A stretch of 56,222 nt of DNA from Bacteroides xylanisolvens XB1A. GTDB lineage: Bacteria; Bacteroidota; Bacteroidia; Bacteroidales; Bacteroidaceae. The notes under the pieces were generated by a model. It was not told the DNA's origin and ran no database searches. It saw only the letters and a program-made list of their open reading frames with translations. Position numbers and translations under genes: made by a program. Location of the stretch: contig NC_021017.1 in assembly GCF_000210075.1 (NCBI RefSeq), positions 3,382,169 through 3,438,390 on the forward strand, given 5' to 3'. This document shows positions 36,397-45,304 of the stretch, one piece after another; position 1 is the stretch's first letter; every line of letters begins with the position of its first letter.

Positions 36397-37965
36397 ATGA
36401 AGAAACTTAACTTTTTATTTTTAGGCTTATTATCTTTTATGCCAATTTGGGGATGTAACGATGATGATTCATTACCGGAGGCTGTTGTTGAAGTCAAGGA
36501 AGGGCATAATGAAGATATTGTATCAGTCATTGATTATGATATTAAGAATGATGGAACACTGATTGGTTCTCAACTTAATAATTTGGTCGGTCAGTCTTAT
36601 GGGAAAACGCTTTATTTTCCTGCCGGAACTTATAACTTGACGGAGCCTATCGTTCTGCCATTGGAATATACCAAAAATGTAAATCTTATTTTTGATAAGA
36701 ATGCAACGGTTAAAAGTGATGTCCATTTGGAAGCATTGATTAAAGTAGGTTATTCAGAAACCTATTTTACCGATGTTTCACACCGGCGATTCTCTTATAT
36801 TGAAGGAGGAATTCTGGATTGTTATAATGCAGATAATGGAATTCTAGTAAACGGAAGGAAGCAGTTGGTGCAGATACGTACGATGAGTCTGGTGCGAGGA
36901 CGTAATACACATATCCGCATACACGTTCCTGAAGGTATTGGAACTGGTGGAACGGGTAGCTCGGATACAAAGATAGATAATGTAACAATTCAAGGCATCT
37001 CTTCGAATGATAATGTATACGGTATCTATATAGATGAATCTTGTTGTGATTGTAAGATATCTGACACTTTTATTTATTGTACAAAAGAAGCTTTAGTTAC
37101 GAAATCTGCCGGTCATATATTGAACAATGTACATATTCTTTCTTGGGATACTACCGGAGGGACCCATCTTGAGGATGGTAAGAATTACCGTTCAACAGTC
37201 GGAATACGTATAGCTAGTGGCGGATTTTTTGTTTTCAATCAAATCTATTATGATACGATTGATAGAGGAATCGTCGTGAATGAGGGTTATAGTCCGGATT
37301 TGATGCTGGACCAACAGATTTCTTTTTCATATTTGAATAATTTTGGAACCAGCTTTATTCAGGCAGAAGGGAATAACCCCAATTTGAAAGTGAAGTTGTC
37401 CAATTCTACTTTTACTGTATTAAATGATAATTTTAAGATTCTAGATTGTCCTGTTGATTTGGTGGGATGGGATATTGCGGATAAGTTTTCTTTCCTGAAT
37501 TGTGTAGTTGCTAATTCGCAGCGCTTGTATCCTTACGAAACGACTTTGATGCAGAAGCTTAGAGGGGTAAGTTCTGACGGGATAATATGGACAACTTTAG
37601 CTAATTATGATACGAATTGGAATGTATTAGGGGCTGTCATTTCTTCTCCAATGCGGAATACCCTTGAGATAGATTTAGCCGATAATTTGACTGTAAAACT
37701 TAATTTTATGTTTAAAGGTGTTGAACCTCTCTTGCAAGGTTATGAAGTGCTGGGAGAGGGAGTAGAGGATATTGAATTTGGATATGCTGTTTCCGGTCAG
37801 TTCTGTGTGTTGCTGTTCAGGGCAAAAAGGAGTGCTTCTTTCAATCCGATCATTTACGATACATTAGGTTCTGGGCGGTTTATGCCGACTCCGTATAAAG
37901 GCAAAAAATATACGCTTGTTGATTATGGGTTAAGTGATTCGGATATTAAGATTTTATCTCGTTAA
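36397..37965 (+). CDS. right-handed beta-helix lipoprotein, pectate-lyase-like fold
   Basis: A 522-residue lipoprotein (signal ending PIWGCNDDDS). The region GTLIGSQLNNLVGQSYGKTLYFPAGTYNLTEPIVL resembles the start of pectate-lyase-3/GH28-type parallel beta-helices. Later strands such as TKIDNVTIQGISSNDNVYGIYIDESCCDCKISDTFIYC show the repeating coil pattern. No pectinase catalytic signature was found by eye, so it may be a lyase, hydrolase or binding protein. It lies between the esterase and the GH3 gene in the same operon. Confidence 0.7.
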   Translation: MKKLNFLFLGLLSFMPIWGCNDDDSLPEAVVEVKEGHNEDIVSVIDYDIKNDGTLIGSQLNNLVGQSYGKTLYFPAGTYNLTEPIVLPLEYTKNVNLIFDKNATVKSDVHLEALIKVGYSETYFTDVSHRRFSYIEGGILDCYNADNGILVNGRKQLVQIRTMSLVRGRNTHIRIHVPEGIGTGGTGSSDTKIDNVTIQGISSNDNVYGIYIDESCCDCKISDTFIYCTKEALVTKSAGHILNNVHILSWDTTGGTHLEDGKNYRSTVGIRIASGGFFVFNQIYYDTIDRGIVVNEGYSPDLMLDQQISFSYLNNFGTSFIQAEGNNPNLKVKLSNSTFTVLNDNFKILDCPVDLVGWDIADKFSFLNCVVANSQRLYPYETTLMQKLRGVSSDGIIWTTLANYDTNWNVLGAVISSPMRNTLEIDLADNLTVKLNFMFKGVEPLLQGYEVLGEGVEDIEFGYAVSGQFCVLLFRAKRSASFNPIIYDTLGSGRFMPTPYKGKKYTLVDYGLSDSDIKILSR

Positions 37966-38010
37966 TGTAAGTATCTAAATAATGAAGTGATTATATAATA
38001 AGTAATAAAC

Positions 38011-40290
38011 ATGAAATATCAATACTTGTTATTAGGCGTTCTATATGGGTTGTTATTGTCTTCCTGTTCATTGTCGGCTGAAGAAGGAGATAAAGAGATG
38101 GATCGATATATTGCCAATCTGATGGGAAAGATGACACTGCACGAGAAGTTGGGCCAATTGAATCTTCCTTCCGGGGGTGATTTGGTTACTGGTAATGTAA
38201 ATAGTGCCGAACTTACGAAAATGGTTCGTAACCAGGAGATTGGAGGCTTTTTTAATGTGAAAGGAATAAGAAAGATTGTTGATTTGCAGCGTATAGCCAT
38301 TGATTCTACCCGTTTGGGAATTCCTTTGCTGGTAGGAGCTGATGTTATCCACGGTTATGAAACCATTTTCCCGATTCCTTTAGCGCTTTCTTGTAGCTGG
38401 GACACACTAGCTGTTGAACGTATGGCACGCATTTCTGCTGTAGAAGCCAGTGCGGATGGTATTTGCTGGACATTCAGCCCGATGGTTGACATTTGTCGCG
38501 ACAGTCGTTGGGGGCGTATTGCAGAAGGTAGTGGTGAAGACCCTTATTTGGGTTCCCTGTTAGCAAAAGCCTATGTACGCGGTTATCAGGGAAATAATAT
38601 GCAGGGAAAAAACGAAATTCTTTCCTGTGTAAAACACTTTGCATTATATGGCGCATCCGAATCAGGGAAGGACTATAATGTGGTTGATATGAGTCGCCAA
38701 CGTATGTATAATGAATATCTTGCCCCATACAAGGCAGCTGTTGAGGCAGGTGTGGGTAGTGTGATGAGTTCTTTCAATTTGGTGGACGGCATTCCGGCTA
38801 CGGCTAATAAATGGTTACTGACCGATTTGCTCCGGAATGAATGGGGCTTTTGTGGGTTGTTAGTGACGGATTATAATTCTATCGCCGAAATCTCCTCACA
38901 TGGGGTTGCTCCTTTGAAAGAGGCTTCTGTACGTGCTTTACAGGCGGGTACGGATATGGATATGGTTTCTTGCGGTTTTCTGAATACATTGGAAGAATCT
39001 CTGAAAGAAGGGAAAGTTACGGAAGAACAGATTAATGCCGCTTGTCGCCGTGTATTGGAAGCAAAATATAAATTGGGCTTGTTTTCTGACCCGTATAAAT
39101 ACTGTGATACCCTGCGTGTGGAAAAAGAACTTTATACGACTGCTCATCGCGCGGTGGCGCGTAAAATCGCAGCTGAAACATTTGTTCTGTTGAAGAATGA
39201 GGATCATCTGCTTCCGCTCGAACGGAAAGGTAAGATTGCTTTAATTGGTCCTATGGCTGATGCCCGTAATAATATGTGTGGGATGTGGAGTATGACGTGT
39301 ACTCCTTCCCGTCACGGGACATTATTGGAGGGAATTCGTTCGGCAGCAGGTGATAAGGCTGAAATACTGTATGCGAGAGGTAGCAATATATATCATGATG
39401 CGGAACTTGAAAAAGGAGGAGCTGGTATCCGTCCGTTAGAACGCGGCAATGAACTGCAATTGTTGGATGAAGCTTTGCATACGGCTGCCCGTGCAGATGT
39501 GATTGTTGCGGCTTTGGGAGAATGTGCTGAAATGAGTGGTGAATCGGCTTCACGTACGGAACTAGGGATTCCTGATGCTCAACAGGATTTGTTGAAGGCG
39601 CTGGTGAAGACGGGTAAGCCCGTAGTGTTGCTTCTTTTTACGGGGCGTCCGTTAGTTCTGAACTGGGAGGATGCCAATGTTCATTCTATCTTGAATGTCT
39701 GGTTCGGTGGAAGTGAAACAGGCGATGCTATTGCTGATGTATTGTTCGGTAAAGTGACTCCGGGCGGCAAGCTGACTACGACTTTTCCCCGTTCAGTGGG
39801 ACAGCTTCCTCTGTACTATAATCATTTGAATACAGGTCGTCCCGATCCTGACAGTCATTCTTTTAACCGTTACTCCAGTAACTATCTGGATATGAGTAAC
39901 GAACCTCTTTATCCTTTTGGGTACGGTTTGAGTTATACAAATTTCTCTTATGGGAATTTGCAACTTAGTTCGGATGTACTGTCCAAAAATGGGGAGTTGA
40001 CAGTGTCTGTGACTGTGACCAATGACGGAGATTTTGACGGATATGAGATCGTACAAATGTATCTGCATGATATTTACGCTGAAATATCTCGTCCAGTGAA
40101 AGAGCTGAAAGGCTTTGAACGTATCTTCTTGAAAAAAGGAGAGAGTCGTGAAGTTAAGTTTGTTATCACGGAAGACGATTTGAGATTTTATAATTCAGGA
40201 TTACAATACGTTTATGAACCGGGAGAATTTGATGTCATGGTAGGAGCAAACTCTCGTGATGTGCAGACTGAACGTTTTAGGGCAGATTGA
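38011..40290 (+). CDS. glycoside hydrolase family 3 beta-glycosidase
   Basis: Exported GH3 enzyme of 759 residues with a lipoprotein-like signal (LLLSSCSLSAEEG). The N-terminal barrel carries GADVIHGYETIFPIPLALSCSWD and GRIAEGSGEDPYLG. The likely nucleophile is D287 in LLVTDYNSIAE. The second domain has ETFVLLKNEDHLLPL and VVLLLFTGRPLVL, and a fibronectin-III-like C-terminal domain follows (about 665-750). It resembles periplasmic BglX-type beta-glucosidases, but beta-xylosidase activity is also possible. It is the last gene of the PUL. Confidence 0.93.
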   Translation: MKYQYLLLGVLYGLLLSSCSLSAEEGDKEMDRYIANLMGKMTLHEKLGQLNLPSGGDLVTGNVNSAELTKMVRNQEIGGFFNVKGIRKIVDLQRIAIDSTRLGIPLLVGADVIHGYETIFPIPLALSCSWDTLAVERMARISAVEASADGICWTFSPMVDICRDSRWGRIAEGSGEDPYLGSLLAKAYVRGYQGNNMQGKNEILSCVKHFALYGASESGKDYNVVDMSRQRMYNEYLAPYKAAVEAGVGSVMSSFNLVDGIPATANKWLLTDLLRNEWGFCGLLVTDYNSIAEISSHGVAPLKEASVRALQAGTDMDMVSCGFLNTLEESLKEGKVTEEQINAACRRVLEAKYKLGLFSDPYKYCDTLRVEKELYTTAHRAVARKIAAETFVLLKNEDHLLPLERKGKIALIGPMADARNNMCGMWSMTCTPSRHGTLLEGIRSAAGDKAEILYARGSNIYHDAELEKGGAGIRPLERGNELQLLDEALHTAARADVIVAALGECAEMSGESASRTELGIPDAQQDLLKALVKTGKPVVLLLFTGRPLVLNWEDANVHSILNVWFGGSETGDAIADVLFGKVTPGGKLTTTFPRSVGQLPLYYNHLNTGRPDPDSHSFNRYSSNYLDMSNEPLYPFGYGLSYTNFSYGNLQLSSDVLSKNGELTVSVTVTNDGDFDGYEIVQMYLHDIYAEISRPVKELKGFERIFLKKGESREVKFVITEDDLRFYNSGLQYVYEPGEFDVMVGANSRDVQTERFRAD

Positions 40291-40350
40291 TCGTATATAA
40301 ACTTTCTTTTTCTAAGATGTAAATATTCTTTTGATTATAACTAAATTATG

Positions 40351-40405
40351 GTTGCCGCTTTGGACTACAAAACAGAAACTTTCGGTTGTTGCTAAAGGCG
40401 GCAAC
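40351..40405. repeat. inverted repeat downstream of the GH3 gene
   Basis: GTTGCCGCTTT (40351-40361) pairs with AAAGGCGGCAAC (40394-40405) with one bulged base. It lies 60 bp after the GH3 stop. It may help end PUL transcription, but no U-run follows. The rest of 40291-40508 holds no gene I can support. Confidence 0.45.
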
Positions 40406-40508
40406 ATTGTGATTGGAAGTTCCGTTTATCATTTGAACTTAAAGATGCTTGACTTATCTTTTTATTTAGGATTTAGTTGTTTACCATTCGCAATTTGGTT
40501 GCAGGTAC

Positions 40509-40569
40509 ATTATTTAACTGCAAACTTAACTATTTTTCAGTTCAAAATGTGTATTTTCGCCCGTTAAAT
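40509..40569. repeat. 61-bp direct repeat, right copy (dut side of the PUL)
   Basis: Second copy of the block at 21290-21350, with 59 of 61 bases identical. It ends 15 bp before the dut ATG. It includes TATTTTCG (40552-40559), one base from the -7 consensus TAnnTTTG and well placed for dut. The repeat therefore probably came from one ancestral dgt/dut intergenic region. Confidence 0.95.
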
Positions 40570-40584
40570 AGTAAACATGCATTT

Positions 40585-41016
40585 ATGAATATTCAAGTTA
40601 TCAATAAATCGAAGCATCCGCTTCCGGCTTATGCCACCGAATTGTCCGCAGGAATGGATATCCGTGCTAATCTTTCTGAACCTATCACACTGGAACCGTT
40701 GCAACGTTGTCTGGTGCCGACAGGATTGTATATCGCTCTGCCGAAGGGATTTGAGGCGCAAGTTCGTCCACGTAGCGGGCTGGCGATAAAGAAAGGTATC
40801 ACAGTACTTAATTCTCCGGGTACGATTGATGCGGATTATCGTGGAGAAGTTTGTGTCATTTTAGTCAATCTCTCGTCCGAGGCTTTTGTTATTGAAGATG
40901 GCGAACGTATCGCGCAGATGGTGATAGCAAAGCATGAACAGCCTGTATGGCAGGAAGTGGAGGTGCTGGATGAAACGGAACGCGGAGCCGGTGGCTTCGG
41001 ACATACCGGAGTATGA
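40585..41016 (+). CDS. dut: deoxyuridine 5'-triphosphate nucleotidohydrolase
   Basis: Trimeric dUTPase that converts dUTP to dUMP, preventing uracil incorporation and feeding dTMP synthesis. The five family motifs are all present in 143 residues: [41 protein letters not shown] and the C-terminal [10 protein letters not shown]. The start at 40585 ([14 protein letters not shown]) is chosen over an upstream frame from 40477, because that frame would run through the promoter repeat. It leads an operon with the next three genes. Confidence 0.97.
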   Translation: MNIQVINKSKHPLPAYATELSAGMDIRANLSEPITLEPLQRCLVPTGLYIALPKGFEAQVRPRSGLAIKKGITVLNSPGTIDADYRGEVCVILVNLSSEAFVIEDGERIAQMVIAKHEQPVWQEVEVLDETERGAGGFGHTGV

Positions 41017-41040
41017 TGAATGCTTAATCGAAAAAATAGA

Positions 41041-42813
41041 ATGAAGATAAAAATAGGATGGCTGTTCGTGACGGTGTTAGTGCTCACTTCGTGTGGGGGA
41101 ACTCGTTCTATGCGTACAGCAAAAACAGCAGTGAAGGCAGATGCATCCTTTTCGGTAAAAGAATCATTGCTTCCTGCTGAACAACAGCGTAAATATGACT
41201 ACTTCTTTTTGGAAGCCATGCGGATGAAAGAAAAGAATGAGTATGATGCGGCATTTGGTTTGTTACAGCATTGTCTGGATATCAATCCGAACGCTTCTTC
41301 GGCACTTTATGAAATATCGCAGTATTATATGTTCCTCCGCCAGGTGCCGCAAGGTCAGGCGGCTTTGGAGCAGGCGGTGGCTTTTGCTCCTGATAATTAC
41401 TGGTACAGTCAGGGGCTGGTCAGCCTGTATCAGCAACAGAACGAGTTGGATAAGGCTGTAACGTTGCTTGAGAAAATGGTAACCCGTTTCCCGTCAAAGC
41501 AGGAACCTTTGTTCAGTCTCCTTGATATTTACAGTCGTCAGGAGAAATATAACGATGTCATTTCTACATTGAACCGTTTAGAGAAACGCTTAGGTAAAAA
41601 TGAGCAGCTTTCTATGGAGAAATTCCGTATTTATCTTCAGATGAAAGATGATAAGAAGGCATTTCAGGAAATAGAAAGTCTGGTACAGGAATATCCGATG
41701 GATATGCGTTATCAGGTGATATTGGGAGATGTGTATCTTCAGAATGGAAAAAAACAGGAAGCATACGATGCATATCAGAAGGTCCTGGCGGTAGAGCCTG
41801 ACAATCCGATGGCTCTTTTTTCAATGGCTTCTTATTATGAACAGACCGGTCAGAAAGAGTTGTATCAACAGCAGTTGGATACTTTATTGCTGAATAAGAA
41901 GGTGACTTCGGATACCAAAATCAGTGTTATGAGACAGGTGATTGTGGAAAACGAACAGTCGTCTGCCAAAGATAGCACTCAAGTGATTGCCTTGTTCGAC
42001 CGGATGATGAAGCAGGATATAGATGATCCGCAGATTCCGATGCTTTATTCTCAATATTTGTTGTCGAAGAATATGGAACAAGAGGCTGTGCCGGTATTGG
42101 AGCAGGTGGTTGATCTGGACCCTACCAATAAGGCTGCCCGGTTGATGCTGGTTAGTGCGGCGGTGAAGAAGGAAGACTACAAGCAAATTATCAAAGTCTG
42201 TGAACCGGGTATTGAAGCCACTCCCGATGCGTTGGAACTTTATTATTATCTGGCTATTGCTTATCATCAGGCAGAACAGACGGATAGTGTATTGAGTGTT
42301 TGCAGCAGAGCATTGGAACATGTAACTGCCGATACTAGAAAAGAAGTCATTTCGGATTTCTATTCAATCATGGGAGACATTTATCATACCAAGAAACAGA
42401 TGGCGGAGGCTTATGCTGCTTACGATTCGTCTTTGGTGTACAATCCTTCCAATATTGGCGCATTGAACAATTATGCTTATTATCTGTCTGTGGAACGTCA
42501 TGATTTGGACAAGGCGGAGGAGATGAGTTATAAAACGGTGAAAGCCGAACCTAATAATTCTACCTATCTCGATACTTATGCATGGATTCTTTTTGAAAAG
42601 GGAAACTATGCCGAAGCCCGTATTTATATTGACAATGCAATGAAGAACGATGGCGAGAAGAGTGATGTGATTGTGGAGCATTGCGGAGATATTTATTTTA
42701 TGACCGGCGATGTGGAAGGTGCGTTGAAATATTGGAAGAAGGCACTGGAAATGGGTAGCGAGTCGAAAACGTTGAAACAGAAAATAGAGAAGAAGAAATA
42801 TATTGCGGAATGA
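41041..42813 (+). CDS. TPR-repeat lipoprotein
   Basis: A 590-residue tetratricopeptide protein. The start at 41041 gives MKIKIGWLFVTVLVLTSCGG, a lipoprotein signal with Cys19. TPR helices cover nearly the whole mature protein; clear examples are GLLQHCLDINPNASSALYEIS, AYDAYQKVLAVEPDNPMALF and YAAYDSSLVYNPSNIGALNNYAYYLS. Such proteins usually act as assembly scaffolds at the envelope. It overlaps the next gene by 4 bp (ATGA), so the genes are translationally coupled. Specific function unknown. Confidence 0.9.
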   Translation: MKIKIGWLFVTVLVLTSCGGTRSMRTAKTAVKADASFSVKESLLPAEQQRKYDYFFLEAMRMKEKNEYDAAFGLLQHCLDINPNASSALYEISQYYMFLRQVPQGQAALEQAVAFAPDNYWYSQGLVSLYQQQNELDKAVTLLEKMVTRFPSKQEPLFSLLDIYSRQEKYNDVISTLNRLEKRLGKNEQLSMEKFRIYLQMKDDKKAFQEIESLVQEYPMDMRYQVILGDVYLQNGKKQEAYDAYQKVLAVEPDNPMALFSMASYYEQTGQKELYQQQLDTLLLNKKVTSDTKISVMRQVIVENEQSSAKDSTQVIALFDRMMKQDIDDPQIPMLYSQYLLSKNMEQEAVPVLEQVVDLDPTNKAARLMLVSAAVKKEDYKQIIKVCEPGIEATPDALELYYYLAIAYHQAEQTDSVLSVCSRALEHVTADTRKEVISDFYSIMGDIYHTKKQMAEAYAAYDSSLVYNPSNIGALNNYAYYLSVERHDLDKAEEMSYKTVKAEPNNSTYLDTYAWILFEKGNYAEARIYIDNAMKNDGEKSDVIVEHCGDIYFMTGDVEGALKYWKKALEMGSESKTLKQKIEKKKYIAE

Positions 42814-43388
42814 AAAGAATCATTTATCTACTGTTGTTGGTGGTAGTGGTGTTGGCCGGCTGTAAGAGTTCGAAGCACTTGGCAACCTCGGAAACTAAGA
42901 CTTCGACAAAGGCTCCGACATCCAGTTACCTGGCTTCCAAGCTTCAGTTGACTATTCCCAGCAAGAAGGGAAGTATGTCTGTAGGGGGAACCATGAAGAT
43001 GAAAACTCATGAGCGGGTACAAATCTCCTTATTGATGCCTATTCTGCGTACGGAAGTAGCACGTATAGAAGTTACTCCCGATGAAGTTTTATTGGTAGAC
43101 AGGATGAATAAACGCTTTGTTCGTGCCACTAAAGCTGAATTGAAAAATGTATTGTCGAAGAATGTGGAGTTTTCCCGTTTGGAAAAGATATTGATGGATG
43201 CCTCTCTTCCTAGTGGAAAGACAGAACTGACAGGAAAAGATATAGGAATTCCTTCATTAGAAAAGGCTAAAGTCCAACTTTATGAGTTTTCCACACAAGA
43301 GTTTTCGATGACTCCGACGGAACTGACGTCCAAATATCGTCAAATCCCCTTGGAAGAATTAGTAAGAATGCTGGTAGCTTTATTATGA
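42810..43388 (+). CDS. DUF4292-type lipoprotein
   Basis: A 192-residue lipoprotein (MKRIIYLLLLVVVVLAGCKSSKH, Cys18). The body, with KLQLTIPSKKGSMSVGGTMKMKTHERVQISLLMPILRTEVARIEVTPDEVLLVDRMNKRF split over several strands, resembles LolA/LolB-like folds seen in DUF4292 proteins. The function is not known; an envelope lipid or lipoprotein role is only suggested by fold. It overlaps both its neighbours by 4 bp, between a TPR lipoprotein and an EnvC-like protein. Confidence 0.8.
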   Translation: MKRIIYLLLLVVVVLAGCKSSKHLATSETKTSTKAPTSSYLASKLQLTIPSKKGSMSVGGTMKMKTHERVQISLLMPILRTEVARIEVTPDEVLLVDRMNKRFVRATKAELKNVLSKNVEFSRLEKILMDASLPSGKTELTGKDIGIPSLEKAKVQLYEFSTQEFSMTPTELTSKYRQIPLEELVRMLVALL

Positions 43389-44686
43389 TGAAACGTTTCT
43401 TTGTTATTCTAATCAGTTGCCTGTGGTTGGCAGTTCCTCTTTCCGCTCAATCGAACAAGTTGATTCGTGAGCTGGAAAGTAAACGCGGTGCGTTGCAAAA
43501 ACAGATCGCCGAATCGGAATCTATATTGAAGGATACAAAGAAAGATGTGGGAAGCCAGTTGAATAGTCTGGCTGTATTGACCGGACAGATTGAAGAGCGG
43601 AAACGCTATATCATGGCTATCAACAATGATGTGGAGGCTATCCAGCGTGAACTGGCTTCATTGGAGCGTCAGTTGCACGGGCTGGAGAAGGATTTGAAAG
43701 ATAAAAAGAAGAAATATGAAGCTTCTGTCCAGTACTTGTATAAGAATAAGTCGATAGAGGAGAAGCTTATGTTTATTTTTTCAGCAAAGAATTTGGGGCA
43801 GACTTATCGGCGTATGCGATATGTTCGTGAATATGCCACTTATCAACGTCTGCAAGGGGAAGAAATTTTAAAGAAACAAGAGCAGATACGCAAGAAGAAA
43901 GTGGAGCGTCAGCAAGTGAAAGCCGCCAAAGAGAACCTGCTGCGAGAACGTGAGAGCGAAAAGGTGAAGTTGGAAGAGCAGGAAAAAGAGAAACGTACGT
44001 TGGTGACTAATCTGCAAAAGAAGCAGAAAGGATTGCAGAATGAGATAAATAAAAAACGCAGGGAAGCCAATCGGCTGAATGCCCGCATCGATAAATTAAT
44101 TGCGGAAGAAATAGAGCGTGCCCGTAAGCGTGCACAGGAAGAAGCTCGTCGTGAAGCGGCTGCCCGTAAGAAAGAGGAAAGCAAGGAGGGAAAATCTGCT
44201 ACAACGGAAACAGCCGCCAAATCGAAACCTCTTGAGTCTTATACCATGAGTAAGGCGGATCGGGAATTATCAGGTAACTTTGCCGCGAATCGCGGGAAAT
44301 TGCCAATGCCCATATCCGGCGCTTATATTATCACCAGCCGTTACGGGCAATATGCTGTAGAGGGTTTGCGTAACGTGAAACTGGATAACAAGGGTATTGA
44401 TATTCAGGGAAAACCGGGTGCACAGGCGCGTGCCATTTTTGATGGAAAGGTGGCGGCTGTGTTCCAATTGAACGGATTATTTAATGTCCTCATTCGTCAT
44501 GGCAATTATATTTCTGTTTATTGCAATCTTTCTTCTGCCTCCGTCAAAGCCGGTGATACGGTGAAGACAAAGCAATCCATCGGTCAGATCTTTTCTGACG
44601 GTACGGATAATGGACGGACGGTATTGCACTTCCAGCTGCGTAGGGAGAAAGAAAAGTTGAATCCTGAACCTTGGCTGAACCGATAA
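43385..44686 (+). CDS. envC: EnvC-like murein hydrolase activator (degenerate LytM/M23)
   Basis: A 433-residue periplasmic protein with signal peptide (LWLAVPLSAQS) and a long coiled coil (about 25-265). A LytM/peptidase M23 domain ends the protein (about 300-433). The zinc ligands look lost: the HxGxD motif reads NKGID and the HLH motif reads VLHF, so first and third His are replaced. This is what is known from EnvC, which does not cut peptidoglycan itself but activates amidases at division sites. Linked by a 4-bp overlap to the preceding gene. The role is inferred from this pattern. Confidence 0.88.
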   Translation: MMKRFFVILISCLWLAVPLSAQSNKLIRELESKRGALQKQIAESESILKDTKKDVGSQLNSLAVLTGQIEERKRYIMAINNDVEAIQRELASLERQLHGLEKDLKDKKKKYEASVQYLYKNKSIEEKLMFIFSAKNLGQTYRRMRYVREYATYQRLQGEEILKKQEQIRKKKVERQQVKAAKENLLRERESEKVKLEEQEKEKRTLVTNLQKKQKGLQNEINKKRREANRLNARIDKLIAEEIERARKRAQEEARREAAARKKEESKEGKSATTETAAKSKPLESYTMSKADRELSGNFAANRGKLPMPISGAYIITSRYGQYAVEGLRNVKLDNKGIDIQGKPGAQARAIFDGKVAAVFQLNGLFNVLIRHGNYISVYCNLSSASVKAGDTVKTKQSIGQIFSDGTDNGRTVLHFQLRREKEKLNPEPWLNR

Positions 44687-44706
44687 TTGAATAAAAAACA
44701 CGTAGA

Positions 44707-45024
44707 ATGAAGTTAACTAAAATACTAATATGCTTGCTGATCTTCTGGAACGGAACATTATCCGCGTTTCCTTATTTTTCGTTCAAGAAATATTAGGTAG
44801 AAGATGGATTGTCTCATAATACCGTGTGGTGCGCCCTTCAAGATAGTTATGGTTTTATCTGGCTGGGTACCAGTGACGGATTGAACCGTTATGACGGACG
44901 GGGAAATAAAGTGTATCGGAATGTTCTCAACGAAAAGTTCTCATTAGAAAACAATTTTGTGGAAGCCCTGATAGAGGTGGACAAAAATATCTGGGTTGGA
45001 ACAAACTCCGGACTTTATATTTAA
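44707..45024 (+). pseudogene. 5' remnant of a second HTCS regulator
   Basis: Starts MKLTKILICLLIFWNGTLSAFPYFSFKKY, hits TAG, then continues in frame as VEDGLSHNTVWCALQDSYGFIWLGTSDGLNRYDGRGNKVYRNVLN and stops at IYI. It aligns with the first 108 residues of the intact HTCS at 21453, where the stop codon corresponds to Gln (CAG in the intact gene). Over 1200 codons are missing. The break point is followed by a 25-bp near-perfect palindrome. It is the first piece of a decayed second PUL. Confidence 0.9.
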
Positions 45025-45047
45025 CGTGAATTCGTTGAACTCACGTT
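45023..45047. repeat. 25-bp imperfect palindrome at the HTCS remnant break point
   Basis: AACGTGA (45023-45029) pairs with TCACGTT (45041-45047), and the inner bases pair except for one mismatch and a G-T. It begins just where homology to the intact HTCS ends. It may be the scar of a lost element or a hairpin. Bases 45048-45304 hold nothing else I can identify. Confidence 0.5.
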
Positions 45048-45304
45048 ATCTAGTTTATTATCAGATGCGTATAGTTGATATGTCTTGTTTTTGTGTTGTA
45101 ATTAGTTGGTTTTTCAGGTGTTTTTGTGGCCTATAAAAATGATTTATTTCTTGGATTTGGGTATTCCAGATTTTTTCAACGAATTCTAATTTTAGAACAA
45201 AATATCAACAATTCATACATGACAAAGAAATAATATATCCCCAAATGCAGTTTCAGGGATCTTACATAAGATGGAATAAAGATATGTATATTAGTGGCGG
45301 CGAT

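Noticed and set aside
40331..40567. 78-codon open frame between the GH3 gene and dut
   Set aside because: It runs through the direct repeat and has no ribosome-binding site or domain pattern; most likely non-coding.
21290..40569. Integrative element with its own integrase bounded by att sites
   Set aside because: No integrase, relaxase or conjugation gene lies between the repeats, so only a flanking duplication can be claimed.
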